Below the pieces are notes generated by a model. The model had not been told where the DNA came from and did no database searches. It worked only from the letters and a program-made list of their open reading frames with translations. Positions 27,301 through 35,106 of a DNA stretch of 42,765 nucleotides are shown piece after piece. The DNA lies in assembly GCA_034189035.1 (NCBI GenBank), contig JAXHVA010000036.1, forward strand, positions 1-42,765. The letters are read 5' to 3'. The translations under genes and the position numbers were made by a program. The first letter of the stretch is position 1. The number at the start of each line of letters is the position of its first letter. Source of the stretch: JAUXFK01 sp034189035 (GTDB lineage: Bacteria > Desulfobacterota > UBA8473).

Positions 27301-28517
27301 GGAGAGATTCCACGTCCGTCCAAAGAGAGATCACAGGAGACAATCCCCTTCAAATTTTCGAGACCGGGCAGGATTTCCCCGAGTCGCATCGCATCCTGGT
27401 TGAGAAACAGACTGTAGGAAATGGATTCAATCTCTCTTTGATGCGAAAGAAATCCGTTCATAAAAGCATCTTTTAGATCCGCTTCCCCATTGACCTCGAG
27501 ATGTCCTGAAGCTATATCTGCATTGAGGCTTTTGAGAATCACAAGCCGGTCTTTCAAAAAGACATCCAGATCGATTCTGTCAACCTGTCGCCGGAAAATG
27601 GTTCCTCCCCCGTAGGTGACGCGGCATGTCGCATAGGGATTGCTCACCTGACCCTTCATATTCATATGTATTGATACCCGTCCTGTTATCATTGACCCCA
27701 GGGAAAGCATCTGTCTAACCTCTGAAAGAGAGATCAAGGTATTCATCTCAATGTCCACAACAGGATTACTGAAGAGATCACTAATATAGCCCGAAAACAT
27801 AAGCTCGGAAGAGGCCGTGTTCATCTGAACAAAGAAGGGATCAATACAGTCTTTATTGAAGGTTGCTTTTATCTGTAATTGATTGATCATCGTTTGAATC
27901 TTTGGGCTACCCAATCGCACATTCATGGTCTGAACAGTGAGGTTTCCCGACTGCTTTGACAGGTCCCCTTGAGCAGTCAAGACTAAATTCTGGATCAGGG
28001 CTTTTATAGCTTCATCATCCTTCTCATATGTAATGGAACCGTCTAAAAGTTGAAGAGAATCTATTATGATATTAAGAGGAACTAGCGGTTTCCGTTCTCT
28101 CTCGGGTTTCTCTTGAGCTGCCTTCACGGAAGGAAATGCGCTTATCAGGTTCATCTCTCCCTTTTCATTGTGCCGAATGGTTGCCCAGGGCCTCTCCAGT
28201 ACCAATCTTTCTACAGTCAAGTCTCCTTTTAAAAGCCTTGTCCAGGATACATTCATAAAGAGACGGCCAAAACCCGCCAATCTATCATATGAAGGGCCCT
28301 CAAGTAGAAAATTCTTCAGTTCCAATTCCCCTTTCAGCAGTGAAAAACGGAGTTTCTCATATGAAAGCGTACCGGGAATTTGTCCGTTTATCTTCCTTTG
28401 CAAGAGGTTCTGTGCATGGTCTGTTTTAAAATACAAGACAGTCCCTGAAAACAGAAGAAGAACGAGGCAGAAGAAAGTCCCTGTTCCAATCAGGACCTGT
28501 TTTATTGATCGTTTCAT
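24303..28517 (-). CDS. tamB: TamB-like translocation/assembly and lipid-transport protein (DUF490)
   Basis: A 1404-residue periplasm-spanning protein with one N-terminal membrane helix (VLIGTGTFFCLVLLLFSGTVLYF, about residues 7-29). An AsmA-like start (LRFSLLKGELELKNFLLEG) follows. A very long beta-rich repeat region carries recurring GxLxLxGxxxxP elements, and the C-terminal DUF490 domain ends with ISGNIGNPVMSGRANID, SLLLLGKTAHE and GGVLRFKVEFR. These proteins form hydrophobic grooves and act with TamA or in phospholipid transport. ATG 28517 is preferred because the membrane helix follows directly; an upstream GTG at 28571 would add 18 residues. Neither start has a strong ribosome site. It is followed directly by the Omp85 gene. 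Confidence 0.9.
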   Translation of the reverse strand: MKRSIKQVLIGTGTFFCLVLLLFSGTVLYFKTDHAQNLLQRKINGQIPGTLSYEKLRFSLLKGELELKNFLLEGPSYDRLAGFGRLFMNVSWTRLLKGDLTVERLVLERPWATIRHNEKGEMNLISAFPSVKAAQEKPERERKPLVPLNIIIDSLQLLDGSITYEKDDEAIKALIQNLVLTAQGDLSKQSGNLTVQTMNVRLGSPKIQTMINQLQIKATFNKDCIDPFFVQMNTASSELMFSGYISDLFSNPVVDIEMNTLISLSEVRQMLSLGSMITGRVSIHMNMKGQVSNPYATCRVTYGGGTIFRRQVDRIDLDVFLKDRLVILKSLNADIASGHLEVNGEADLKDAFMNGFLSHQREIESISYSLFLNQDAMRLGEILPGLENLKGIVSCDLSLDGRGISPDNLSAKLEMQLFAKEVRTIHDASPIDIHLKSIAYLDKGVVSIRRIDVETDAIKVHGEGLFDLTSYEVRATLVSDLPNLAEITSAFTMEDIQGQLELRADISGSIKTPIIDCFLQGYQLRYEGVTIGDIHLDAVLDSSGRVSASLLELENQDSAVRGAGWIQMFTDSFKLAPSMPLNFSFLFNNLQVVHFLEDRMINGTADGQLRLTGSVTALEADLSLRGKGVKVEAARIGDLVIDLRFSGGKLFLDTLKLHNRSSSFHASGTAQVIDPESMTVSKDPAFHLDLQGKRILLEDFLDHIKGRFSIDIHCKGTVKEPVGTINLHGKNIDLGVQKLSEIRLKSRLDRQKVWFAPFVIDLDLEERIEASGWISTEEAFQMTLISEGFSLHNIDWVRDRDIGDGKIALRISGKGTFNDPEIEGEISLSEMMVQGKALDNSLIRLDLHDHLARIQGGVNFDFQGSFHLKEKGFSLSLLLDETDLHPYLEMANLPLLTGTATGRVDATGNMEAMDRVSLHADMSKMKLFFKGKEIMRTQDFNVSVKEGQFHIPVLHVSLAEKGWVDVQGQGELDGPLSIGIKGRIPLETARPFFEDFPDVMGDILLFGTIEGTRDSPRIEAEVDVKNVSLIIPYIPQRLNGLNGRILISPEAITIDGLMGKIDTGRFVLEGRVDMDKFQPVKVYVNLDANAVPLELPDMLKVLFNTELKIHGDREKSMMEGELIVLEGTYFKDVKISLISLVPQKKREEPLPPKEIMYPLLRNMGLNISVKRRNPFLVDNNLAILEITPDLHISGNIGNPVMSGRANIDTGTINYQKKTFVVKKGVIDFINPYKIEPVIDITSEVQIRNWMIFLEISGTPDELVLKLTSDPAEEDEDILSLLLLGKTAHEVIEGEGGTAKTTEQLLAELIASTFGEDIKRAAGIDILEVETQDEEGEEASDRIKVTVGKNLSRRMTVKYATETKDGEISQRAIAEYKFLENIYMNGFQDSRGMFGGVLRFKVEFR

Positions 28518-28654
28518 TGCTTCACTGATAATTGTTTTTTTTCTGCCCAGTTTCAGGTTCAAAAAGAACACAGTGGCATCTGAAACCTGAAATCAAGATT
28601 GGAGTCTTCATGATAGTAAAATTTACCCTCCTTTTTTGCAGCTCAATGTGGATA

Positions 28655-28989
28655 TCATAACATCGGAGAAAGGTCAATGAAATACTCTTTCCCTCTGAGA
28701 TTCAATTGGGAAAGGGCTGTTTCAACTTGAAAATTCAGAGTTGCAGGTATTATATTCACCGGCTCACCCGGATAGCCGAAGTAGATATCTTCGGCCATGC
28801 GACTCTGACATCAGCATATTTTCTCTTCTAATAGACGGGGTATACAAAAGAGAAGATCACCTTCGAATCAACAAGTGGTGCACTCATCGTATTGTATGAA
28901 GGCGAGTAGTCGGTTATGGTATTTTCCATCTCAACCTCCGCTTCATTGCGATATACAGGAGGCAATGGTAAAAGCTTTTTAGAGAAGTC
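28655..28989 (-). pseudogene. Unidentified decayed gene fragment
   Basis: This 0.5-kb gap between glgP2 and tamB shows protein-like sequence on the minus strand in two frames. The first runs from 28989 to TAG at 28828 (KLLPLPPVYRNEAEVE, then MENTITDYSPSYNTM, VIFSFVYPVY). Its last 33 residues form a small ORF (28929-28828) with GGAGG 5 bases before an ATG. A second frame (28798-28655, 47 codons) reads MAEDIYFGYPGEPVNIIPAT...GKEYFIDLSPML. They could be one frameshifted C-terminal fragment or two tiny genes. The family is not recognised. The remainder of the gap holds only a 7-bp-arm hairpin (28775-28795) inside this sequence. Confidence 0.35.
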
Positions 28990-29076
28990 TCATAGGTGTC
29001 CTGAAATCGGAAGATTGTTTAGCTGTATTTGAATCTGAAATAGTCATTTAGAAATCATCCATCAGTAGCTCTGATA

Positions 29077-31647
29077 TCATATATTTTGCGCCCAGATAAT
29101 ATATCCCGGAATAAATTTCGAGGACATGTTCGGATGATAAGGGAGGACTCTTATTGTAAATCCATGCTGCCCGCTCTTATTGCACCGAGCCGAAGCCCCC
29201 TCAAATAAGTACCTTCCATCTCCAAGGGATTCAACTGGGGTCATCTTTGTCAACTCAGGAGAGATAATCTTATCCCTGGCATCAATTTGACCTATATAGA
29301 TCTCCACAGCAACTTCATCAGGGGTCAATTTCCCGAGATGAACGGTTACTTGAATTCGAACTTCGTCATGAATCATCATATTTGTCATATTTTCTGTTTT
29401 TAATGATTCTATCCTTACTTGTGACCAGTGGTTTTTTACTTTCGATCTCCAGGCTACCAGTTTCCTGACATCTAAAAAATCATTGGCAATAAATTTCTTG
29501 TACCTTTTCGAAGCAGGCAAATAAATATTATCCGTATACTCTAAGATCATTCTGTTTGTATTAAAAAAATGGCACAGATTGGCGATTGAATTTTTCATCC
29601 GGTCAATCCATCGTCTGGGAAGCCGGTCAACTCCTCGATTATAAAACATTGGGGTAATCTCTTTCTCAAGGATGTCGTAGATATCATCGGCTTCCTCCTT
29701 GTCTTGACATTCTGGATCATTGTATATTTCCTGATGCATTATTGCCCATCCTAAGGATGGGTCATAGGCCTCATCCCACCATCCATCCAGAATGCTCAAA
29801 TTCAATACTCCGTTTGCCGCAGCCTTCATTCCGCTGGTCCCGCTTGCCTCCATAAGACGACGTGGCGTATTCAGCCATAGATCTGTCCCCTGAACCAGAT
29901 AACGGGCTACGGTCATATCGTAGTCTTCAATAAACACCATCCTTCTTCTGAAGTCATCCCTTTTTGCCAGATTGATGATTTGCTGAATCAACTTCTTTCC
30001 TTCATCATCTTTCGGGTGAGCTTTGCCGGCAAAGATAATCTGGATCGGATATTTGGAATTGTTGAGAATACGAGATAAACGTTCTGGATCATTCAAGATT
30101 AAGGTCGCTCTTTTATATGCTGCAAATCGACGGGCAAAACCAATAGTTAATACGTTCGGATCCAATACCTCATCTGCAATTTCAATTTCAGTTCTTGATG
30201 CCCCTAATCTTTCCAATCGCCAGCGCAGTCTTTGTCTGACAAAGGCCACCAGACGTTCTCTCCTACGTTCATGAGTTCGCCACAGCTCTTCACGGGGGAT
30301 TTTTCTTGCCTTTTCCCATATGGCTTTATCTCCCGGCTCTTCCTGCCAGCGAGGCCCCAAGTATCTGTCATAAAGGAGATTCATTTCCATTGATATCCAT
30401 GATCTAAAATGAACACCGTTTGTTATATGTCCAATAGGAATCTCATTCTCCGGCACTTCTGGCCAAAGATCTTTAAACATCCTTTGGGTGACTTTTCCAT
30501 GGAGTTTGCTGACCCCATTGCAGCAGTGAGATAATCTGAGAGCAAGTAATGTCATGCAGAACTGTTCTGCCTGATCTTGAGGATTCCTCTTCCCCAGTGC
30601 CATAAATTCAGGCCATGTAATTCTCAATTCATTTGAATATTTGAAAAGGTATCGATGCATGAGCTCATCAGAAAAATAATCATGCCCTGCTGACACAGGT
30701 GTATGTACAGTCATGATCAGGGCAGCATTCGCTACTTCGCGAGCTTCAGCAAAATCAAGACGGCATTTCTTCATCAACGAACGGATCAATTCGAGGGATA
30801 AAAATGCAGAATGTCCTTCATTCATATGAAACAAAGTGGGTTGTAAGTGTAAAGCCTCTAATGCCTTGACGCCGCCAATGCCGAGAACGATCTCCTGTTT
30901 GATGCGCATTTCTGAATCCCCACCGTAAATACGGTATGTGATACTCCTATCATCAGGACGATTCACCGGGATATTAGAATCCAACAAAAAAAGGGATACC
31001 TTGCCTATCTGTACTTTCCATATCTGTACGAAAACATCTCTTTCAGGAAAGGGGATCGCAATAGTAAGAGGCTTTCCTTCCTCCATTCGTACCAATTGCA
31101 GCGGTAAGTTATAGAAGTCATTTTCTCCGTACACTTCCTGTTGCCATCCGGCTTCATTGAGGTGCTGCTGAAAGTATCCCTGCTGATAGAGAAGCCCAAT
31201 CCCGACCAAGGGAATGCCGAGGTTACTTGCAGATTTAAGGTAATCTCCGGCTAGAACCCCCAGCCCTCCGGCAAATATTGACAGGCATTCGGTTAATCCA
31301 AACTCAGCAGAAAAATACGCAATAAGGATATCCGGGTCATCTTTGCAGGTTCGAGCAAACCAAGATGATCCGCTATCTAACCGACTTTGATGATAGCTGT
31401 ATGCGCCTTTCAAATGGCTCATAAAACCCTCATCATTTACCGCAGATTCAAGGACAGTCTGATCCACCAAACCTAACATAGACACAGGATTATGGTTTGA
31501 CTTTTCCCAGAGTTCACTATCGAGTCTTCGAAATAATTCAATTACTGAATGGCTCCAGGACCATCGGAGATTATACGTGAGATCCTTTAAAGCTTCCAAT
31601 TTTTCCGGAAGTCTGGGTGAAATCATAAATGTTCTGACCGGTTTCAT
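29077..31647 (-). CDS. glgP: Alpha-glucan phosphorylase, long form (second copy)
   Basis: A second GT35 phosphorylase, 856 residues. The N-terminal DUF3417-like domain (KDLTYNLRWSWSHSV) precedes the phosphorylase core with AYFSAEFGLTECLSIFAGGL and EASGTSGMKAAANG, where Lys608 binds PLP. Residues beyond about 720 form an extra beta-rich domain absent from the short copy at 10548-12680. The start is taken as ATG 31647 because AGGAGG lies 9 bases upstream; an in-frame GTG at 31713 would include that site within the coding sequence. It is downstream of glgC, DUF502 and a broken gene in the same direction. Two distinct phosphorylases may differ in chain-length preference or regulation (inference). 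Confidence 0.93.
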   Translation of the reverse strand: MKPVRTFMISPRLPEKLEALKDLTYNLRWSWSHSVIELFRRLDSELWEKSNHNPVSMLGLVDQTVLESAVNDEGFMSHLKGAYSYHQSRLDSGSSWFARTCKDDPDILIAYFSAEFGLTECLSIFAGGLGVLAGDYLKSASNLGIPLVGIGLLYQQGYFQQHLNEAGWQQEVYGENDFYNLPLQLVRMEEGKPLTIAIPFPERDVFVQIWKVQIGKVSLFLLDSNIPVNRPDDRSITYRIYGGDSEMRIKQEIVLGIGGVKALEALHLQPTLFHMNEGHSAFLSLELIRSLMKKCRLDFAEAREVANAALIMTVHTPVSAGHDYFSDELMHRYLFKYSNELRITWPEFMALGKRNPQDQAEQFCMTLLALRLSHCCNGVSKLHGKVTQRMFKDLWPEVPENEIPIGHITNGVHFRSWISMEMNLLYDRYLGPRWQEEPGDKAIWEKARKIPREELWRTHERRRERLVAFVRQRLRWRLERLGASRTEIEIADEVLDPNVLTIGFARRFAAYKRATLILNDPERLSRILNNSKYPIQIIFAGKAHPKDDEGKKLIQQIINLAKRDDFRRRMVFIEDYDMTVARYLVQGTDLWLNTPRRLMEASGTSGMKAAANGVLNLSILDGWWDEAYDPSLGWAIMHQEIYNDPECQDKEEADDIYDILEKEITPMFYNRGVDRLPRRWIDRMKNSIANLCHFFNTNRMILEYTDNIYLPASKRYKKFIANDFLDVRKLVAWRSKVKNHWSQVRIESLKTENMTNMMIHDEVRIQVTVHLGKLTPDEVAVEIYIGQIDARDKIISPELTKMTPVESLGDGRYLFEGASARCNKSGQHGFTIRVLPYHPNMSSKFIPGYIIWAQNI

Positions 31648-31746
31648 TTTGTGCACTCCTCCTGACTTGAAAATATCATGTCTTTTGCAAATCACTTTTA
31701 TATCTAAGCTCACAATAGCGAACTTCTTTCATACAACAAGTTGATT

Positions 31747-32172
31747 TCATCTTCGCTTCCTGTAATGAAGAAAAAAATCGTTTACTTTGGCAGCTATTTG
31801 CTTCTCCGTCATCTTATCGGCAGGTTCAATTCCTACAATCATAGACGATAGATTCTTTGATTTTTTAGCTCTTTTTCTAACTCAATCTTTGCTTCGCCTG
31901 GCCGAATATGAATATCTTTTCAGTATTGACAACAGCCTGTATGACTCAATTGTAGTATTTATGTAATTGATGTTTACGTCGGTTCCCCACTTTGCTTTCA
32001 GAAGCCACATCCCGAGGTCCATATATTGCTCGAGAGTGAGCCCTCCCCCCCCCGGAAAGTCGAACACGTCCTTCTATATTCGATTTAATGACAAAGGTTT
32101 CTTCATGATCATCAGTAATTTCAACCACAAAAGCCTTTTCATGATCAATCCATATGCCTGAATTTTTTTCAT
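31747..32172 (-). pseudogene. Frameshifted conserved small protein (eRF1-domain-like family)
   Basis: A 142-codon stretch keeps its ribosome site (AGAGGAGGAATT) and ATG at 32172, but is broken at least three times. After MKKIQA one base is missing, shifting into IWIDHEKAFVVEITDD...IYGPRDVASES...HQLHKYYN. An in-frame TGA follows at 31948-31946, then VIQAVVNTEKIFIFG. Another shift gives PGEAKIELEKELKNQRIYR, and a last one gives MIVGIEPADKMTEKQIAAKV, ending at TGA 31747. Joined together, this matches in layout a widespread conserved family of about 140 residues (WIDHxxA, SGG, YGPxDVASE, FGPGEAKxEL, DKMTExQIxAKV) related to eRF1 domain 3. The family name is from memory and should be treated as provisional; the broken state is directly visible. 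Confidence 0.75.
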
Positions 32173-32304
32173 AATTCCTCCTCTATCCATTAGACAGTGA
32201 ATATTGAATATATCTTACAATACATTGAAAAGTACAGACCTTTTTCTCTATCGATTGAGCGAAGCTTTGACTTTTTACTAGGAGAGATTATGTCGAGAAT
32301 GATA

Positions 32305-32901
32305 TCATCTCAGTTCCTCAGGACCGATGATTCCAGCCGATAGAATAGCATATAAAGCCTCTTCAATACTCCACCCAGGATCTCTTGTTTCGGCTTCCCT
32401 GACAATGACCATCGTTCCAGAAGTAGGATTCGGAGGTGTAGGCACAAAGACCTTGAATAGCTTTTCATTATTACTACTTCTGTCGATAATTATCCCTGTT
32501 ATGAATCCGACCGTCCAGATACCCGGCTTAAGATACTCCACTAAAACAGCTTTTTTAAAGATGTTTTTTTCAGGAAGGGAAAGGGTCACTCCAAGTTGTT
32601 GTCCGACTTTATAGGTTGTCCTGATGAGTGGAATACGGTCGGTAATCTTTTCGAGCAGTTTAAATATCTGTTTGCCGACAACGTTGCTCACAATAATGCC
32701 TAAAATATAAAGTAAAATGAGCAGTAAAAAGATTCCTAATCCTGGAAAACTAAATCCAAATATATTACGGATGATGCCAACAATACGCTGATCAATAGTG
32801 GAATAAAGAAACATTATGGCAAAGTATGTCAAAGCAAGGGGGATTATAGCGACAAGCCCTCTGAAGATGTGCTTTTTTAGATGGCTGACAAATATTTTCA
32901 T
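32305..32901 (-). CDS. DUF502 family membrane protein
   Basis: A 198-residue protein with two N-terminal membrane helices (about 16-40 and 52-78), the second preceded by FPGLGIFLLL. A conserved soluble domain follows with GKQIFKLLEKITDRIPLIRTTY, then the family-typical VFVPTPPNPTSGTM and the C-terminal SIEEALYAILSAGII. This is DUF502, of unknown function. ATG 32901 is preferred because it starts at the usual family position; a GTG at 32916 would add five residues and has only GGA adjacent. It follows glgC by 41 bases on the same strand, so it probably shares its transcript. Confidence 0.88.
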   Translation of the reverse strand: MKIFVSHLKKHIFRGLVAIIPLALTYFAIMFLYSTIDQRIVGIIRNIFGFSFPGLGIFLLLILLYILGIIVSNVVGKQIFKLLEKITDRIPLIRTTYKVGQQLGVTLSLPEKNIFKKAVLVEYLKPGIWTVGFITGIIIDRSSNNEKLFKVFVPTPPNPTSGTMVIVREAETRDPGWSIEEALYAILSAGIIGPEELR

Positions 32902-32942
32902 AATATGGTCTTTCACTCCAAGATTATATAAAACGCAAATTC

Positions 32943-34223
32943 CTACTTTTCATTTTTAAAGTATCCCTTGGGAACGACCACAACTCCCCCGGGTGTTATT
33001 CTGAAGTGTTCACTGTCATTGTCATGATTGCAGCCGATCTCCGTATATGGAGGAATCATGTTGTCTTTATCGATAATGGCCTTTTTAATCTTGCAATATC
33101 TTCCAATAACCACATCATCCAGGATAACGGACTCATCCACAGTGGACCAACTTCGAACCAGCACATTGTAAGAGAGGACAGAGTTTCGGACTATACCACA
33201 GACAATACATCCAGGCGCCACTATGGAATCCAGGGCCTTTCCTACGCGAAACTCATCCCCGCTCTCAGTAGCAAAGACGAATTTGGCGGGTGGGACCGGT
33301 ATCTGGTAAGTATGAATCGGCCATTTTCTGCCATAAAGATTGAAGTAAGGGGCAACACCTTTCAGATCCATATTCGCATACCAGTACTGATCGAGAGTTC
33401 CCACGTCTCGCCAGTATGCTGAGTCGCGCGTCCTGGAAGTTAAAATAGATTTGCGAACATCGCCTTCCAGAGTTAAGGTAATGTAATCCTGTATCCAATT
33501 GAACTTTCCGTATGGATAGGCATAGATTCGTTTACATCCTAGAAAATGGGGGATAATATTCCTGCCGAAATCATCCCCATCGGATTTCTTCAGGATATCA
33601 ACGAGTGTCTCCGTCCTAAAGAGATAAATACCCATAGAAGCCAGAATGTTCCCTGGGTCGCCCGGTATGGTTTTTACGTCCTCCGTCGGTTTTTCATGGA
33701 AACCTGTTATTTGAAAGTCATCATCAACTTCGGTAACGCCGAACTGATGAGCAAGATCCACATCGACCTCCTTAAGTGAGATGGTAATATCGGCCTCTTT
33801 CTCCTCGTGGTAACGAATAAAGAGGCGGTAATCCATTTTGTAGATATGGTCCCCTGAGAGTATAAGAATATACATGGGGTTAAGACGTTCAATAAGATAG
33901 AGATTCTGTCGGACAGAATCCGCCGTACCCCTGTACCAGTCCGAGCCTGTGCGCTGTTGCGGAGGGATGATTCTTAGAAAATTTCCGATCTCTCTTCCAA
34001 AGATATTCCAACCGCTTTCCAAATGTTCAATAAGGGACTGTGATTTATATTGAGGCAGAACGACGATCTTGTATATCTGGGAATTGATGCAATTACTGAG
34101 CGTAAAGTCGATCAATCGATATATCCCGCCAAAAGGGACCGCCGGTTTTGTCCGATCCCGGGTCAATGGGCTGAGTCTCTCTCCCCTTCCACCGGCCATT
34201 ATAAAGGCCAAAACATCCTTCAT
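32943..34223 (-). CDS. glgC: Glucose-1-phosphate adenylyltransferase (ADP-glucose pyrophosphorylase)
   Basis: Makes ADP-glucose from glucose-1-phosphate and ATP, the committed step to glycogen through GlgA. The 426-residue chain is standard. The nucleotidyltransferase motif AGGRGERLSPLTRDRTKPAVPFGG lies at 11-34 (shortened here: AGGRG...TKPAVP). The catalytic base region ILSGDHIYKMDY and the sugar-phosphate region FHEKP are present, and a left-handed beta-helix C-terminus carries the allosteric region. The ATG at 34223 has only a weak CGGGAA upstream. It begins 37 bases after the MscS stop and may be in one operon with DUF432-MscS upstream and DUF502 downstream, which would place ADP-glucose supply under the same control as a tension channel. 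Confidence 0.96.
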   Translation of the reverse strand: MKDVLAFIMAGGRGERLSPLTRDRTKPAVPFGGIYRLIDFTLSNCINSQIYKIVVLPQYKSQSLIEHLESGWNIFGREIGNFLRIIPPQQRTGSDWYRGTADSVRQNLYLIERLNPMYILILSGDHIYKMDYRLFIRYHEEKEADITISLKEVDVDLAHQFGVTEVDDDFQITGFHEKPTEDVKTIPGDPGNILASMGIYLFRTETLVDILKKSDGDDFGRNIIPHFLGCKRIYAYPYGKFNWIQDYITLTLEGDVRKSILTSRTRDSAYWRDVGTLDQYWYANMDLKGVAPYFNLYGRKWPIHTYQIPVPPAKFVFATESGDEFRVGKALDSIVAPGCIVCGIVRNSVLSYNVLVRSWSTVDESVILDDVVIGRYCKIKKAIIDKDNMIPPYTEIGCNHDNDSEHFRITPGGVVVVPKGYFKNEK

Positions 34224-34260
34224 AGTATTTCCCGTTTCATGATCATTTATAATGCAAATT

Positions 34261-35106
34261 TTAATCCTGCGTAATCATTTCAGATGGATTTTTCACAACC
34301 TCTCTTTTATTAAGCTCATTTGCAAACCACATTACTCGTTGTGGAAACGCGATCTCTATCCCCTCTTGTTCAAGAGACTTCTTAATCTTCCAGAGAAGCT
34401 CTGTCTTCACACCATACCAGTCGGAAGATGGTGCCCATACTTTTACTGCAATATTGACAGCATTATCTCCAAGATTATCAACAAAAATGAGAGGAGATGG
34501 ATTTTTCAATGCAAATGGATGATCCTCCACAAGGCCTTTTATGATATCGATTGCCTTGTCTGCATCATCGCTATACCGTATGCCCACTATGTATTCGAAC
34601 CTTCTGGCAACATTTCCCACAAAGTTGGTTATACTCGATGTAAAGACCTTTTGATTCGGTATGCGAACATACAGACCATCATATGTCCGAATAACAGTAG
34701 ATATGATCTTTATGTCTTCCACGAAACCCAAAACGCCTTCCACACTCACCTGATTTCCGATCCTAATCGGCCGTTCGATTATGAGAAAAATACCGGATAT
34801 GAGGTTGCCTACTATACTTTGACTGGCAAACCCTAGAACGATACCTGCAATACCTCCTGCAACCAATAAGCCGGACAGATTCAGCCCGAGTAGTGTCAAT
34901 GTCCACAGGGCGGCAAGAATAATAATAGTATAAGATACCACTTTTAAAAGGATATCCAGGTGCTCTCTTGCTACCTTTTCTTTAAGGGATCTCCTCAGAT
35001 AAGCCGACATAGCCTTTGCTGTTGAAAAGGCTATGACGAGAATGAATACTGCTACAAGAATATTAAACACCGTGACATCATTATATAAAACAGTTTTGTG
35101 TATCAT
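34261..35106 (-). CDS. MscS-family mechanosensitive channel (small)
   Basis: A 281-residue MscS-type channel, the size of E. coli MscS. Three helices are visible (about 10-32, 50-78 and the pore helix). The pore helix reads LLVAGGIAGIVLGFASQSIVGN, whose Gly/Ala spacing is characteristic (stretch shortened: GGIAGIVLGFASQ). The beta domain follows with IERPIRIGNQVSVEGVLGFV and RIPNQKVF. Its ATG overlaps the DUF432 stop by four bases (ATGA), so translation is coupled. glgC follows after 37 bases. It has only limited similarity to the MscS at 7095-8177, so the two are not recent copies. Confidence 0.92.
   Translation of the reverse strand: MIHKTVLYNDVTVFNILVAVFILVIAFSTAKAMSAYLRRSLKEKVAREHLDILLKVVSYTIIILAALWTLTLLGLNLSGLLVAGGIAGIVLGFASQSIVGNLISGIFLIIERPIRIGNQVSVEGVLGFVEDIKIISTVIRTYDGLYVRIPNQKVFTSSITNFVGNVARRFEYIVGIRYSDDADKAIDIIKGLVEDHPFALKNPSPLIFVDNLGDNAVNIAVKVWAPSSDWYGVKTELLWKIKKSLEQEGIEIAFPQRVMWFANELNKREVVKNPSEMITQD

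Noticed and set aside
28775..28795. 7-bp-arm hairpin GCCGAAG/CTTCGGC as terminator
   Set aside because: No T-run follows on either strand, and the bases fit a decayed coding fragment.
31946..31948. In-frame TGA read as selenocysteine
   Set aside because: The same gene has further frame breaks, and the family position is not known for Cys or Sec.
31882..32128. Two overlapping 60-residue minus-strand frames taken as separate genes
   Set aside because: Both are pieces of one broken conserved gene; joining frames restores the family motifs.
34252..34836. 194-codon plus-strand open frame
   Set aside because: Mirror frame of the MscS gene on the opposite strand.
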